From positions 1,674,001 through 1,738,000 of the forward strand of contig JAETXT010000007.1 in NCBI GenBank assembly GCA_019188255.1: a DNA stretch of 64,000 bases, read 5' to 3'. The position numbers were made by a program, and so were the translations under genes. This document shows, piece after piece, positions 31,627 to 44,455 of this stretch; position 1 is the first letter of the stretch, and each line of letters opens with the position of its first letter. This DNA comes from Verticillium longisporum. Lineage: Eukaryota > Ascomycota > Sordariomycetes > Glomerellales > Plectosphaerellaceae. The notes under the pieces are model-generated. The model had not been told where the DNA came from. It ran no database searches and worked only from the letters and a program-made list of their open reading frames with translations.

Positions 31627-33554
31627 ATGACCACAGCTCAGTGCCTGAGGGTGTGCAGACCCTCGATGCGGGCGCTCGCCACCCCGGCGGCGGCCGTGCG
31701 ACCCTTTCACATCGGGCCGTCGAGCTCCACGAGCAGACTCCTCCGCGACGAACGCGACCGCGCCGCAAGTGCGGAGGCGACCGAGGATCGGGTTACAGAA
31801 TTTAAGAAGATGCGTCAGAAGACGCTGGGGGAGGCGGGCGAGAAGGAGCTGTTTAGCCAGACACATCCGCGGCTCAAGTCGCGCGAGGACCGCATGTCCA
31901 TCGCAAAATTCAGAACAAACTGGCTCAACCAGGACCCGCCTAACTCTTCCAAATACGTGACGCTTGACGGTACGCTCTTTCATCATCTGTCCCAGAGACG
32001 CGGCCCGGCGCTTGTGCTGATGAGGGATAAGGTCGCATCCAGTCGATTCGTAAGCACGGTAACAAGCTCATCTTCGTCACCATGGTCAACGACAGGAAGA
32101 CGATCCAGGGCATGATCAACTTCAAGAACATGAAGCCACCCATGCCGTTGGACGCTTTTAAACTATTTGGCCGCATGATCGAAAAGGGTGACCACATCTG
32201 TAAGCCGCTATAATACCATGAAGATTGCATGTCGACAGTCACGTTCCTAACCGTCGTAGCTATCACCGGCAAGCCGGCTCGGAGCGGCACCGGCGAGCGA
32301 ATCCTCGAGGCTCACATCCTGCCCGAGCTTCTATCGCCTGCCCTCGAGCAGATCCCCGAGTCCCTTACCGACCCTGAGACCAAGTCACAGAAGCGTCATA
32401 TCGACATGCCCGTGAACCCCGAGGTTGCTGATACCCTCTGCCTCAAGACCCACCTCATGCAACACATCCGCAACCACTTCCTCGAGGATGACTTCCTCGA
32501 GGTACAGACTCCTATCCTCGCCAAAAACGCCGGCGGGGCTATTGCCCGTCCCTTCACCACCCGCGCCACCGAGTTTCCTTCGAAGGAGCTCTCCCTACGT
32601 GTCGCCCCCGAGCTCTGGCTCAAGCGCCTCGTCATTGGCGGCTTGCACAAGGTCTTTGAGATGGGCCCCTCCTTCCGTAACGAGGGCATCGACGCAACGC
32701 ACAACCCCGAATTCACGACGTGCGAATTCTACAGTGCCTACAGCAGCCTCGAAGAACTCATCCGCATCACCGAGTCCCTCCTCCACGGCCTTGCCACCCA
32801 CTGCGACGATCTCATTGCCAACGAGCTCACCTCACTCCCCCGCATCGACGTCGCCAAGTTTGCCGCCCCCTTCCAGCAGGTCGAGTTTATCCCCTCCCTC
32901 GAGAGAGCCCTCGGACTCCGCCTACCGAACCTCACTGGCCCCGACGCCCTCCCCGAACTCATTGCCATCCTCAAGATCGCCGGCATCCCCCTCCCCGGCG
33001 GCAGCATCCCCTCCACCCTTCCCAAGCTCCTCGACCGCCTCGCCGCCGTCCACCTCGAGCCCAAGTCCTTCGACCGCCCGGCCTTCATCACCCACCACCC
33101 GGCCTGCATGTCACCCCTCGCCAAGAGCTTCCAGTGCCCGACAACCGGCCAGCTCGTCTCGGCACGCGCCGAGCTCTTTGTCGACGGCCGTGAACTGGCC
33201 AACATGTACGAGGAGGAGAACGACCCGGCCGCCCAGGCGCGCAAGCTCGCCGAGCACCGCATCCTGGCAGGGCAGAAACCCGGCGAGGAGGACGGCGAGC
33301 TCGATGCCGACATGGAGGCCGCGCCGCTGGACAAGAGCTACATCAAGGCCATGGAGGCCGGCCTTCCGCCCACCGGCGGCTGGGGCTGCGGCGTCGACAG
33401 GCTGGTTATGCTGTTCTCGGGCGCCAACCGCATCAGCGACTGCCTGACATTTGGCACGTTGAGAAACGTCGTCGGGCTCTCGGCCGAGGATCCTGGGCAG
33501 GCCGCTGCCGGTGGTAGCACTGCAGAGGGCGAGGGTGAACCTGAGAAGAAGTGA
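31627..33554 (+). CDS. msk1: Mitochondrial lysyl-tRNA synthetase (class II)
   Basis: Three exons, 31627-31969, 32032-32199 and 32260-33554, give 601 residues. The start MTTAQCLRVCRPSMRALATPAAAVRPFHIG is a presequence with a likely cleavage region near RPFHIG. The OB-fold anticodon domain follows (GRIQSIRKHGNKLIFVTMVNDRK). The class II core has motif 2 in LRVAPELWLKRLVIGGLHKVFEMGPSFRNEG, with ATHNPEFTTCEFY, and motif 3 in GGWGCGVDRLVMLFSGANRISDCLTFGTLRN. These are LysRS-specific sequences. The enzyme charges mitochondrial tRNA-Lys in the matrix. An insertion with many prolines (about residues 400-460) lies between motifs 2 and 3, as in other fungal mitochondrial forms. Confidence 0.93.
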
Positions 33555-34401
33555 TAGCTGTGGTGTTCCGCCTTTGGACATCGTTCACGATTTGGGGAAG
33601 ATGATTTTACGCTGAGATGGATGGCTGCTGGCGCATGAGCATTGTGAAAGACGTTTGTATCATACTGTAATGTTAGATGTATTAGCCTGTTCACATATTT
33701 TTGGCATTTCCTGTATAAGTAAAGTCGAACGCCGTGTGGGAAAATTGTCGTATTCAACCTGCGAAACTCTGCGTTCTGTAATCGTAGCTACCTACCTAAG
33801 TACCTTACCCAAGTCGAGCCCCGCTGATTTCCTCCTGATCTGCAACCCAGCGAGTGAATTCCCTGTAGCGGCTGCAAATCCGCGGCCTGCAGCGAGAAAG
33901 CCAAGTATTCCGGAATGCTGAAGTTGCTTGAGGAATGTCAGAATCGTAAAAGAAAAGCAGGTCAGACCCGCGTCAACGATGCGCACGCCTAAACGCCAGA
34001 TTGTCATAACGCAAAAAGACAAGAGAGCCTGGGAGCGCTTGTTGTGACTTATTGTTTGCGGAAGAATCAAAAGACAGACCAAAGCATGAAGCATCAAAAC
34101 GCCATACGCCAACGCCGACTGCTGAAAGCACCGCTACCCAACACCTTCCTTTGGTTAGGTTAGCGGATGTATGCTATTGTTTCCTGTCACCTGGATAGTC
34201 TCAAGCTAGAAGCTGGTAGCTTTGTGACGACGTAAAGGATCTCTAGAAGACCTGGTGTCCGGCTGCGAAGCGAAAACAAACCGGTCACGTCGAATGATGG
34301 AGGGTTGATATCTCGTGCAAAGCCATCAGATGGACTCACATGCTTGATGAATGAGATGTGCGAACCTTGAATGTTAAGGATAGCTCCTCGGGCCATGCTC
34401 A
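33555..34401. other. Intergenic, convergent msk1 / F-box gene
   Basis: No gene recognised. ACCTACCTAAGTACC at about 33790 belongs to the dispersed motif family. The span holds both 3' UTRs. Confidence 0.5.
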
Positions 34402-36604
34402 TTACCAAAACTCACGCGCCTTGGCTTCTTGTTTTACCTTTTCAGTCTGGATGTTGTAGGCGTAGAGGCTCTCCCAGGACTGACGATCGATGGGCTCCCT
34501 GAAAGGCTGCACAGGCTGCTTGGGGCCGGCAAGCTGCCCGCCAGTTGCGCGGTTGGATACGTAGTCGCCGTCCAGGTGCATGCCCAGAGCCTCTGCGAAT
34601 ATGTTCTTCGCGTCCAGGGTGCGGGCAAGGTAGCCGGCGTAGCTCCAGGCCGACTTGTCCTCGTGAAGCGTTCTCAGCTTCTGGCTTCCCAAAGTAGCCA
34701 TCCAGGACTCGGATCTGGTGTGAACGGTGCTATTGCTAGGGCCGGCGACGAATCCATTCTTGAGCATAGGGGCGATCATTTGGGCTTTCAAAGGTGCTTT
34801 GTATTCAGCTGCAGCTGGGGTCGAGGTTAAGTTCGATGCGATGCTCCGCTTTTCACCTTGCCAGTGGTGAAAAGATTCATGCTCGATGGCTTCAGTGAGG
34901 CGGCATGGATAACAACGCCGTTGATGTGCTGGCCATGATTGCATCGTGGTCTCGTAGCACGGCGAGGCATATATGTGCCCACATTTTGAGCATGTCCATT
35001 TCTGCAGCATCAAGGCCATCACCATGTCGGTTTGAATCTGTCGGTGGTCACCGGTCGTCAGAGCGGCTAGAATCTGGTGCTCAAGATTCATGATTCTTGC
35101 ATCGTCGGTTTCTGTTCTGAACTTTTTCTTGTGCTGAAGTTCGTAGATGTAAGCCTTGACATTCCGGATGAAGACGTGAATAAGCCCAAAATCCATCGGC
35201 ACCAGAGCGAGATACTTGAAGAGGAGCGAGTCTCCAGCCAGCAGGTCGTGCCCCATCTCAGAAGACTTCATGACAGCGGTTATGATGGTGCACATGACTG
35301 CCTTGCGGGTGTTCAATGCTGTCGGACCCCAGGTCAAGATCCTGGTGCACTCTCGGCCCTGTGCTGGCCCGAACCAAGCTTTGGGGAAGAAGTCCAGTTG
35401 GATATACTCCGCATCCCGTCGACATGCGACCCAGTTGATGTAGTCGAGGAGGGGGATGAGACACCCTAGATGCATGAGGTCACAGGCGTTGATGGTCAGG
35501 ACCTCGAGCTGTGGCAGCATCTCAATGATAACTCCAGTGAGCTTCAGGTCCAGGTATGGAATTTGACTCAGCTCGAGATGGCGGACATGACTACCGTGTT
35601 GAGCGAGGCCGCGAACTGTTCAATCATTAGCCAAGAGTCAAATCCTGATCAGAGTAGAAATATCTTACTCATGCCAGAAAGATGAGAGAGCTGCGCAAAG
35701 TATTTTCGCTGGCCGCATCTGTCCCCTTCGCTGGCGCTCTGGATCTTCTCCATCGCCGATTGCCAGTTGTCCCTAACGCTCACGAAGTCGAGGTCTCGAG
35801 GCACTTGGTCGAGGCTCTGGTTATCCCAGAACCCCATGTTGGCGAGCTTGACTGCTTCCAGAGCCATTCGTCGCCCTTGACCCTGAGGCCATGTATCCTC
35901 GATCTGAGAAGCAGTCCATGCGGGGTCATACTCGTCCGGGTAGTAGAGCACGTCGCAGGTCGACCAAGGCCCACGACCACTGATTGTCAGATACGCTCCA
36001 GGGGCCAAAATTTCAGGTTGTATGCCATCGTCGAACATGACGTCCAGCAACTCGGGATCCCAGTCGCAGAAGCCCATGGTGTCTGGGTCGTTGAGGTTCC
36101 AGACACGCTATCTGCGTGTCAACAATTGTATTTGCTCGCAGAAGTCTTTGAACACTTACCACTCGCCCGAGGAAAGTAGCCTGCATGCTGCGAGACACGG
36201 AAGCCAGCATCTTTACACTACTGTAAGTGAGATGCGGAAGCAGGCTGTCCACAATGATAGCGAAGAGCCGTTCAGCGGCGCGGCTTCTTTTCGGATACGG
36301 GGGCGTGTAGGTCTGTAGACGTCAGTTGTGTATCGACACGATGGGCATTGTCACTTGCCATTCGCATCAGTTCCTCCTTCTGCGATTTACGACTTTCACC
36401 TCGGAGCATATCCCAATCTTTCTTCATAGGTTGGCCGGAAAACACAACCATCTTGTCCCTTCCGAATATGGCATTGGTGACCAGCTTCGCCTGGAATCGC
36501 AAAAACTCCTGTTCGTCAAAAGCCTCGGCGCGGGTTGGAGTTACGAGCAACACCTTGGGCGAGAAGCCCCTGGCGCGCTTGAACTGAGCAGTGATCTCGA
36601 CCAT
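34402..36604 (-). CDS. F-box/LRR-like protein of unknown function
   Basis: Four exons, complement(34402-35615, 35669-36107, 36160-36312, 36359-36604), 683 residues. Intron 1 is GC-AG (ATG/GCAAGT, branch CTGAC, 46 bases), supported by phase continuity. After a basic N-terminus (KRARGFSPKVLLVTPTRAEAFDEQEFLRF), exon 2 carries an F-box-like helix pair (VDSLLPHLTYSSVKMLASVSRSMQATFLGRV) followed by WNLNDPDTMGFCDWD. Exons 3-4 contain leucine-rich segments (HVRHLELSQIPYLDLKLTG and LPQLEVLTINACDLMHLG). Near residues 475-515 are C-x2-C pairs and other Cys (CSKCGHIYASPC, CYPC), a possible zinc site, then HESFHHW. F-box proteins join Skp1 to give SCF ubiquitin ligases, but this assignment rests on a weak match and belongs to a fungal family with no named function. 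Confidence 0.75.
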
Positions 36605-39600
36605 GGCGATCAGTGAAGGAAGTTGCTTTAACGAATCTGCTGTTTAGCGAAGACCAGATTATAAGTTTCGAACCGGATCGTGACCTGGTGCACTAACGTG
36701 TATTATGGACCAGGAATAGAGGCGGGTGTGAAAGTTGGGGCTCTGGACCTGCGTACTTGGCTTCCAGTCCACAGTATTGCGAGGCGGCAGAAGTGATTAG
36801 AGTTAGACAATTACTGATGGTGAGGTCAAATGCGATATTAGTTTCGGCTAGACCGCACCTGTAAACTTTGTGGACGGTTCTGGGCTGGAAGAAGGAGGTT
36901 GTTAATAAGCCAGAGCCAGAAAGAGTAACTGCAAATCCCGAAGGCACAGATGAAAAATGATGAAGACGCAAACTTGGAGGTGACTCGGAGTCTTTTGGGT
37001 TGAGAAGCACCACAAATGGAAAAGAAGACGGCTAAGCGGGAAATCTGTGTGGTAGAGAAGCTGTGGTGAGCGAAATTGAGGCCGAGAACATGAGTTCAGG
37101 ACTGAATAACTGAGCGTATGGGCAATTGCTACTTGGAAGGAGCGTGGCTGATATGTAGGCTATGCTTCCACGATGATGGATGGTCGTTTTTGGAGGAATA
37201 CTTATGGCGAGAGCTGTGAGTAAGACCGGATGTCACTTTAGGGAGAAGTAAGATTGTAAGCTTTAAGTTGAAGAAGGGGATCTGCTGGCTGTGGGATATA
37301 AATGGCAAATTTCACGCACTGGCAGATGCTCATATTGTTGAATGAACGGGTCATTACCATACACATATTCACTCCTCAGTATCTAATCATCTGAGGACCG
37401 GCAGACATCGCAGTCCGGATAGTGAATGGACGGACTAACAATATCGAGTGTGGGGAGTATTCGAGCCATTGACGTTCTCCAAATACTGACCATGCTTGAT
37501 CGATCCATACGAGGTAGCTCCCAATGGAAACAGAGTTTGCCATCGACAACAACGGTCGCTGTCAGGGAACCTGCCCGTACGATCATCAATAGCGGAATGG
37601 AAGAGAAGAAGTCACCCAGATCGCCAGCAAGATTGACACAGGATGTCGCCACGTGATGTTCTTGCCACAAGGCCTCTCAACAATGAGCAAAATGATTAGA
37701 ACCAACAAAAAGGACGATCTTGAGTTGATCGCATACTTGAGATTGAAAACAATCAGCGTCGAGGAGCTGTAATGAGAATACCAAACCATCAAATTAAAGG
37801 GTAGCGTGTACAAGCGCTCATAACTGTCTAGTAAACGGCGACGAGTTGTCAAGTTCGACTGAAAACTCGGCCGAAAGTAAAGGTTCCATTATTGTAAGTC
37901 CATAGCCAAGCTTACTTGGTAGAACGAGGGTAGTTCGAATTGTATCAACCGCTGCCTCTCCGTCGAGGGAAACATACCCTGAAGTCACTCGGAGGGGAGA
38001 AGACGTTCGCCGTGTCCCTCGAGAGATGTAATTAGCACATCCACAGAACAAGGACTACGCGGAGGCGACAGCCACTGGACTTGCAGGCCTCTTTCGCAAA
38101 TAGAATGGTTGCTGCTTCACCTCGGTAATGACGGGAGCTGGACTTCAGGCTTGATGACCAGCCTGGATATCAGATGGACCGTTCCCCTCCTATGTTGATC
38201 AAAAGACCCTGATCAATGCGCACAAGTGCCCGGAGACTCCGCCACAGCCGAAGGCGGCATAAATCGGACCCCGAGCGGCATGCAACCTTGCTTTCTCCAT
38301 CATGTGCCGACTTGCAGACTCTCCTCAGTGTTCGGGAGACAGTCTCAAAGCCGGGCTCTTGGATGAAGGCCCTCAGGGATAGCGCGTTGCGTATGCTATA
38401 GACAGGGGATCGATGCCGACACTTAGCAACATATCCTGGGGTACATGATGCGGCTTAGATGCATTGCCGTCAGGCCTATGACGATGTTAGATCTGTCCAC
38501 GAGTCATTGTCAGCCTCAGGTCTGGCTGTCTCGAGGGTCTACGCATGGGACGAACCTGTCTCATGACGATTTCAGGACTGAAGGCTGGTGCATTTCAGTG
38601 CCTAGCGAAGATGATACTGAGCCGATCGTGATATGAACAGACTATGTTTCTATGTCGGTGGACAAGAATTGTGCCCCCGAACCTGAGACGACGACAGATC
38701 CAGATCAAAACGAGATCAAGCCAGCCAGGAGTCCGAGTGCGAATGGACATCCAATCACATGCAAAGATACAATAAATGTACGAGCAACAAAATATCTGCG
38801 TGGCAGCCAGCAAGACTTAATCAACATACACATCGACAAGCAGAATTACAAAACCATTTGATGCAGCTGGATTCATCGGATAAATAACGTGGCACTGGTA
38901 ACAACTTGCCCGAGGAGTCTCCCCAGACTATGGCTGGTAGATAGAGGAGTTCCCCAGAACTTGGTTCATGTACTCAACGTAGGTAGTCCTGCGTTAGGAT
39001 TCGGACGGTCCAGCTGTAGGCACCTGCGTCGAGAAGGGCGTCTCTTATCGGGCGACATAGGGGTTGGAACCAATCGCTAGTCAGCAAGGTATGTATACCA
39101 CGCAGCCACTGTTGGCTCGATCCAATATGCTCGGAAAGAGCTGGCGGTGGCAGATACTGCGAGACTAAGATGGTCTGACGGCCAAGTCCTCCGAGCTAAG
39201 CGGGTGTCAAGGACAACAGCCGTGTTCGGCCGAGGGCTGATTCGGGCTGGCTGCATAATACAAGTAAGACATTCGAGTCGGAAGAGGCGGATGGATGGGC
39301 AGACGACTGTCAAGGTTGACATCCGCGATGGCGCGAAGCCTCGAAAAGCCCAAGGGTCGTGAAATGTACATGGAGTAGTGGTACATTGAGTGGGGCGCAG
39401 GCCTTCAGCAGAATCCTGCACACATGACCGCCTTTTTCTGGCTGCGACTGGCAATGATCCGGAGACCGAGGATCTGCTGTCCATCACCGAGTGGGCTGAA
39501 TGGCTGCGGCAAGCTTGCGCGCAGTGATGAGCTGCGAAGATGGAGGGTGTGATGACGAATACAATGGTTCATGCCATGTGGTGGGCGCGAGTCATGCTGG

Positions 39601-42600
39601 CAAGGCGATGGGAGGTCATGCTCTGGATCTTGGCTTCTCAATGTTGGTGTCTTCACCGTTCCACACAGCGCGGCCACTCATACTCTGACGCCGACGTCTG
39701 ATGAACATAGCCGTGAGAAGCGGGCAAGTTTCGTCTGACGGTCAACATCCAGCCAGGCCTGGCCTTGTTCCATGGACTCCCTACGATCGCGCGATTGCGA
39801 GTGGGTGTGTATCTCGATGTCTAGATCTGTCGTAAGACTGCAACTTTGCAAGACGCACGGCGGGATGGGACACCAAGGTCCAAGGGCGGCAGAAGGTTGA
39901 GTACACGATGACCAGTCATGTTGCCGATGGATGAGGTCGTCGCCTTGGCGTGTTCGGGCAGGCTGTGGAACATTGGACAACAAAGCTGGCTGGTAGCATC
40001 TGTGAATAGATGAGGGGTGGCAGCTGGTCAGACTGACAACGTGAGGGCAGACGGACGTGCAAGACGCAATGCGATGGAGGGGTTGAGATCATTACGACAT
40101 GGTGGGGGTGGGAGGTTCCTTCCCCAGGGAAGATGCTGCCCATCACACCATGGCAGGAGCAGTTCGTGGGCTGCAGCCTACATGTACATATTCCTGACCA
40201 TCCTGGTCCTTCCTGGCTCCATGTCGATGGTGCCTGCCTTCCACCCAAGGCGCCTTCACCGCCCGCATCCCGCAAGAAACAGGGAAGGAGGAGGGGTGAG
40301 GGGGTAAATCAATCCATATCTGGAGGCGCCAGGAAAGGGCAAGGCAGAACAGGCATTGGGCGGCGCACGCGCAAGCCGGGCCCTCGGTTTGGGATGTCCA
40401 GGCGGCAAGCGCATTGTGGTGAGGTGCCTCGTTGTGTGGCGAGGGGCAACAGCGGAACCGTGTGTTGGCAACTGGCACGCCTTCCTGGGCGCTTCCTTGT
40501 ACATTAGACAGTTGGTGGGTAGCAAGCAAAACATCACGACCTCACTAAAAAACACAGCGGCAGCCCAACGTGCATCCTGGGGCCAGCCGGCCAACCGCCA
40601 CATCCAGAATGCAGCAGATCGCGCGCCATGGAGATCCCAGCACAGCATTGTCGATGGGTGTCGGTGTCACTGACTCGAGGAGGTCGATGACTGTCGATGA
40701 TTACATGCGGCTGGGGCATTCCCTCCCATCGGTACCTTGTGTGCTGGCTGGAGCCCATGACCCAGAATAGGCGCTCGAGTTGACTTTTTTCAAGATCGAC
40801 GGCTGCTTCATGCGGTTTATGCTGCGACGACAATTTACCCCTCCAAAGGCACCCCAAGGTGGGATGGGATGTGCGTCACGCGCCATTTGCGTTGGCTTTG
40901 GTGTCACATCGGCAGGCAGGAAGTCTAGGCTGAAGCAGCATCACGACAAAGCAGGAACCCACCACTTTGACCAGAAATACGATCGAGTCGACCTACTCCA
41001 TTGACCCGCAGGTGGAGGTGGTTGATGTGTGGCGATGGTTGCTGTGCAGCAAGCAGGACAGACGCGAGACAGAGAGCTGAAGGGGAAAAAAAATCAATCC
41101 TGATCCCTGGCTTGTCGCCGATGACTCTGAAATCTCGGCTTCACGATGGAGCGGCAGAGCGGCTCTCGGGAGGGCGACGAAGGTCCAATAGTCGGGCACG
41201 GTGGGAACTTGGACGATCCAGCTGTCGAAATTGAGTGCTTGGCTCGGCCCTGTCCTGGCGCCCATCGCGCATCTCTGCAGGTCGTTAGCTCGGAAGGGTC
41301 CGTAATAATTTCACCTTACCGTCCAGGTCCTTATAATTAGTGGCAAGCTAGGAGACATTGTTTGAGATGGGACATTTCCCACGCTCTTCCTTGGTGTGTC
41401 ACAGGTTGGGAGGGTCTAGATGTGGCGGCTGCGACAAGGGCCAACGTCAGTTATATTCGGAAAACGGCCCTTCATCTCGCTGGGGACGTCTCTGTGAAAT
41501 GGCGAGGGGGCTTGGTCTTCTGGGAGACCGAGATGCAAATATGATCTGCGAAATATCGGTTTGCTCCTGAGAATCTCCGTGATCCCCGTGTTGTCCTAAC
41601 GGCCCTCACACGCGCCCCAGAAGGGGGACCTCGCGTGTTCAAGGGTCAGACCCTGAGCGGCAGCTAGGGTGGGTGGAGGCCAGGATGATGGGGCGCCAGG
41701 CATGGATTGCAAATGCCAGACGAGTGGATCTCGATTGATTGCTTTTTCGTCAGCGAGGGCCCCAGTCGACCAGCAAGGGCCAGCAGCATTTCGCATCTTG
41801 GCCCAGGCTGTCAAGGTTTCGAGCGCTAGCGAATCTCGGTTTCGATGCTGTACCTACTGTGCAGAGGGTGGGCCGGTAGCGCTGGGAGCTGACATTGCCC
41901 GTTCGACGTTTGGCCACCCGTCTTGGTGAGCGGACGTGGTAGGTCAGCCCATGAACATCTCCGGCGCACATCAGCGTTGATCGTGATACAGAAGCACAGA
42001 AGCACTCAAGGTACGGACAAGTGCCTACGGTATCGGAGAGAACCCCCCCTCCTCCGTGCTATTCCGGCTACAGACAAGCCGCGCAGGTGATCGGCAACCC
42101 AGAGATTGATAGGGCTCGGCACAAAGGACTCGCGGCCGGTTGATATTCCCCAACCTGGACTGCAGCACGGCTCTTGTTTCGTTGTCTCGGGGGGGCGGCC
42201 TGGTCAGGGTGGGTGGTTGGAACAGTTGAATTAGGCATGTTCACCAAACGCTCGCCCACACTTTGGGTCACATGGCGATGGAGAGAATGCGACTAGCCCC
42301 CCTAGCGGTTCGACAAATTCCGCCCTTCGCCCTATCAACTCGTAGACAGCAGGTCACCGCAGGAACCGACCAACGGGAGGGAGGGAGGGAGGTGGTCTCT
42401 GGTAACAGGTTGGTGAGATGATGGCACGGTCGTGGCCGACAGCGCTCTCGATTGCTCGGAGATATTCTCCAGCCTCACAGCGGGCTCGTTAGAGTTTTCG
42501 CCGGCTGAATACTGATCATCAATGTCAGACGGAGGAGAGACTCGGACAGTCGACAGTGTGGTGCTGCTTGGCTTGAGGTGTTCCTCAAAGCTTCGTTGAT

Positions 42601-44455
42601 TCGCGTGTTTGACATGACATGCCGGCACTTCACCTGTGGTCACGTCGCCGGCAGAGGTTCGCTAATGTGCTGTACGGTGCATTTATACAGTGCACGTTTC
42701 GCTCGCATCAGCGGGTCCCCTCCGCCCCTTTGCCGCCTCCCACAGAAGCGAGATTAGTGCTTGTCGATTTGTGCAGCCAAGCTTTGTTCGGCTGTGGGTA
42801 GTGGAGGCCCTGCATCAGCATGTGGCCTGGCCAGGCTCGCGCTGCCTGAGCATTGCCGCTGTAGCGTCTTTTCGCCAGGCCAGCCTGAGGTCACAGGTAC
42901 TATGTAAGGCCAGGGAAGTGGTTAATGCACAAGAATGGAGCCCGTTCACAACGCACTTCTGTCATTAAAGCAGGGTGACGTCGCTTGCCGCAGACATCAC
43001 GCGAGGCGGCCGGGCGGCATACGATATGGATGGACGACACACCATATCGGCGACGGATGGTGTGTGTGGCATGAGGTTCTGAAGTTCACTACCTGTCCGA
43101 GACAAGAGCAGCGGTAGGTAGGTAGAGAGGTACAACACATGGCGGGACATGAGTACCTGGAGAGATTGACCCAAAAGGGTATTCAGTACACAACCTCTGC
43201 ATTCCGCCACAACGAACCGGTACCTGAGCATGCACTGGCCAATTTACCTACCTGGGTACCTAGGTACGCAAAAATAGGTTGGTAGTTCCATTTCGCGAGG
43301 AAGGGGGCAGCCAACGGCTGATGAAGACTCTCTCGGTCACGTCCACTCCCCCCATTCCGACCATCCTCCATCCCTCTCTCTGTCGCAGCGCAATCCCAAC
43401 GCGGCCTGAAGTCGGTGTCAATCCGATCTTGTCTCTTTGCCCTGATACAATGATACCTGTACATGGTACTATGTACTCAGGTGGAGGGAAATAATCACAG
43501 TGCGGGCGTGTGCGTGCCTGATCGAGGCAGGAAAGACCGATAGTTAAGCTAATGAACCCGTTCGCTGAAACACGTTGTTGACTACTGTACGAAGAAGAGA
43601 CTTTAGGTAAGGTACACGGTCATCAAAGAGGTTCAGAGATTGGGAAGCGACGGCCTGTGGAAATGCTCGTATCCCTGCCCGTCCTGCGTCCTGCGTCGCG
43701 CCGGACGGGTCTCGCAATTTGCGACCCACTCGCTTATGGCAGCACAGGCCAGCGAGCTCAAAGCCCAACCCGGCAACGACAGGGAAGACAAGGGAAAGAC
43801 AGGGGGAGCTGGGGCCAGGATCCATGGTTTGGGGGTGAGGAGGGGCCGCCAGGGAAGCTCCTGCCAATGCTCCGTTGCGGCGGCCCCACCTGCATTCAAC
43901 TCCCAGTCATGTATCGCCAGTGCATGGTCACGGTCAAGGGAAAGCCAGGGAAGTTACACACCTGGACCACAGCCGCTCTCAGTCAGGGTCCCTTTCACGC
44001 CGTACCAGTACCAGAAGTCACCGTGACTTTTTCCTCAGACCACCGTTGTTGAGCAAGCCCGGGCCCCGAATCTGGCCACGCCCCCCCCCAATCGAACCCA
44101 TTTGCCCATAGCCGTATCAGTGGCAGAGACCACCAGAAGCCCCCTGCGTTCACCATCCTCAACCCGCCCGTGCAACGACTGGACGCCCTCTTCTCTCCCA
44201 CCCTGGGCCGAGCATTCGTAGGGCAGGGCACCGCAAATAAGTATCCGCTGCCTTCCGTTCTCTGCTTTTTTCGTTCCCTCCTCCTCCCCTTCTTCCCACA
44301 GCCTGGTTCATCAGTAATTCTTTTTACTGCTTTCCTTCCACCCCGAGAAGTCTATTTCATTGTGATACCCGAGTCTCGACTCAAACTCTTAGATACCCAA
44401 CCCCACTATCCGCCTTCTCACACGATACCCCATTTTACCACAACAAACCAGCAAA
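36605..44455. other. Gene-poor 7.9-kb interval
   Basis: No frame in this interval shows a recognisable domain, fungal codon bias or splice-joined conserved block. Overlapping short frames on both strands around 40000-40700 and 43600-44100 look like chance openings in GC-rich DNA. Dispersed palindrome copies occur at about 43112-43136 and 43246-43268. The right end is pyrimidine-rich (44262-44345), as often upstream of strongly expressed fungal genes. It may hold long regulatory sequence for the gene at 44456, unannotated non-coding RNA, or decayed genes. Confidence 0.5.

Noticed and set aside
39077..39487. 136-codon minus-strand frame in the gene-poor interval
   Set aside because: No recognisable motif, several overlapping frames of similar length on the other strand, no supporting splice sites.
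43640..44111. Overlapping frames of 78-131 codons upstream of the PH gene
   Set aside because: Three plus-strand frames are open together in GC-rich DNA; none shows conserved-looking sequence.
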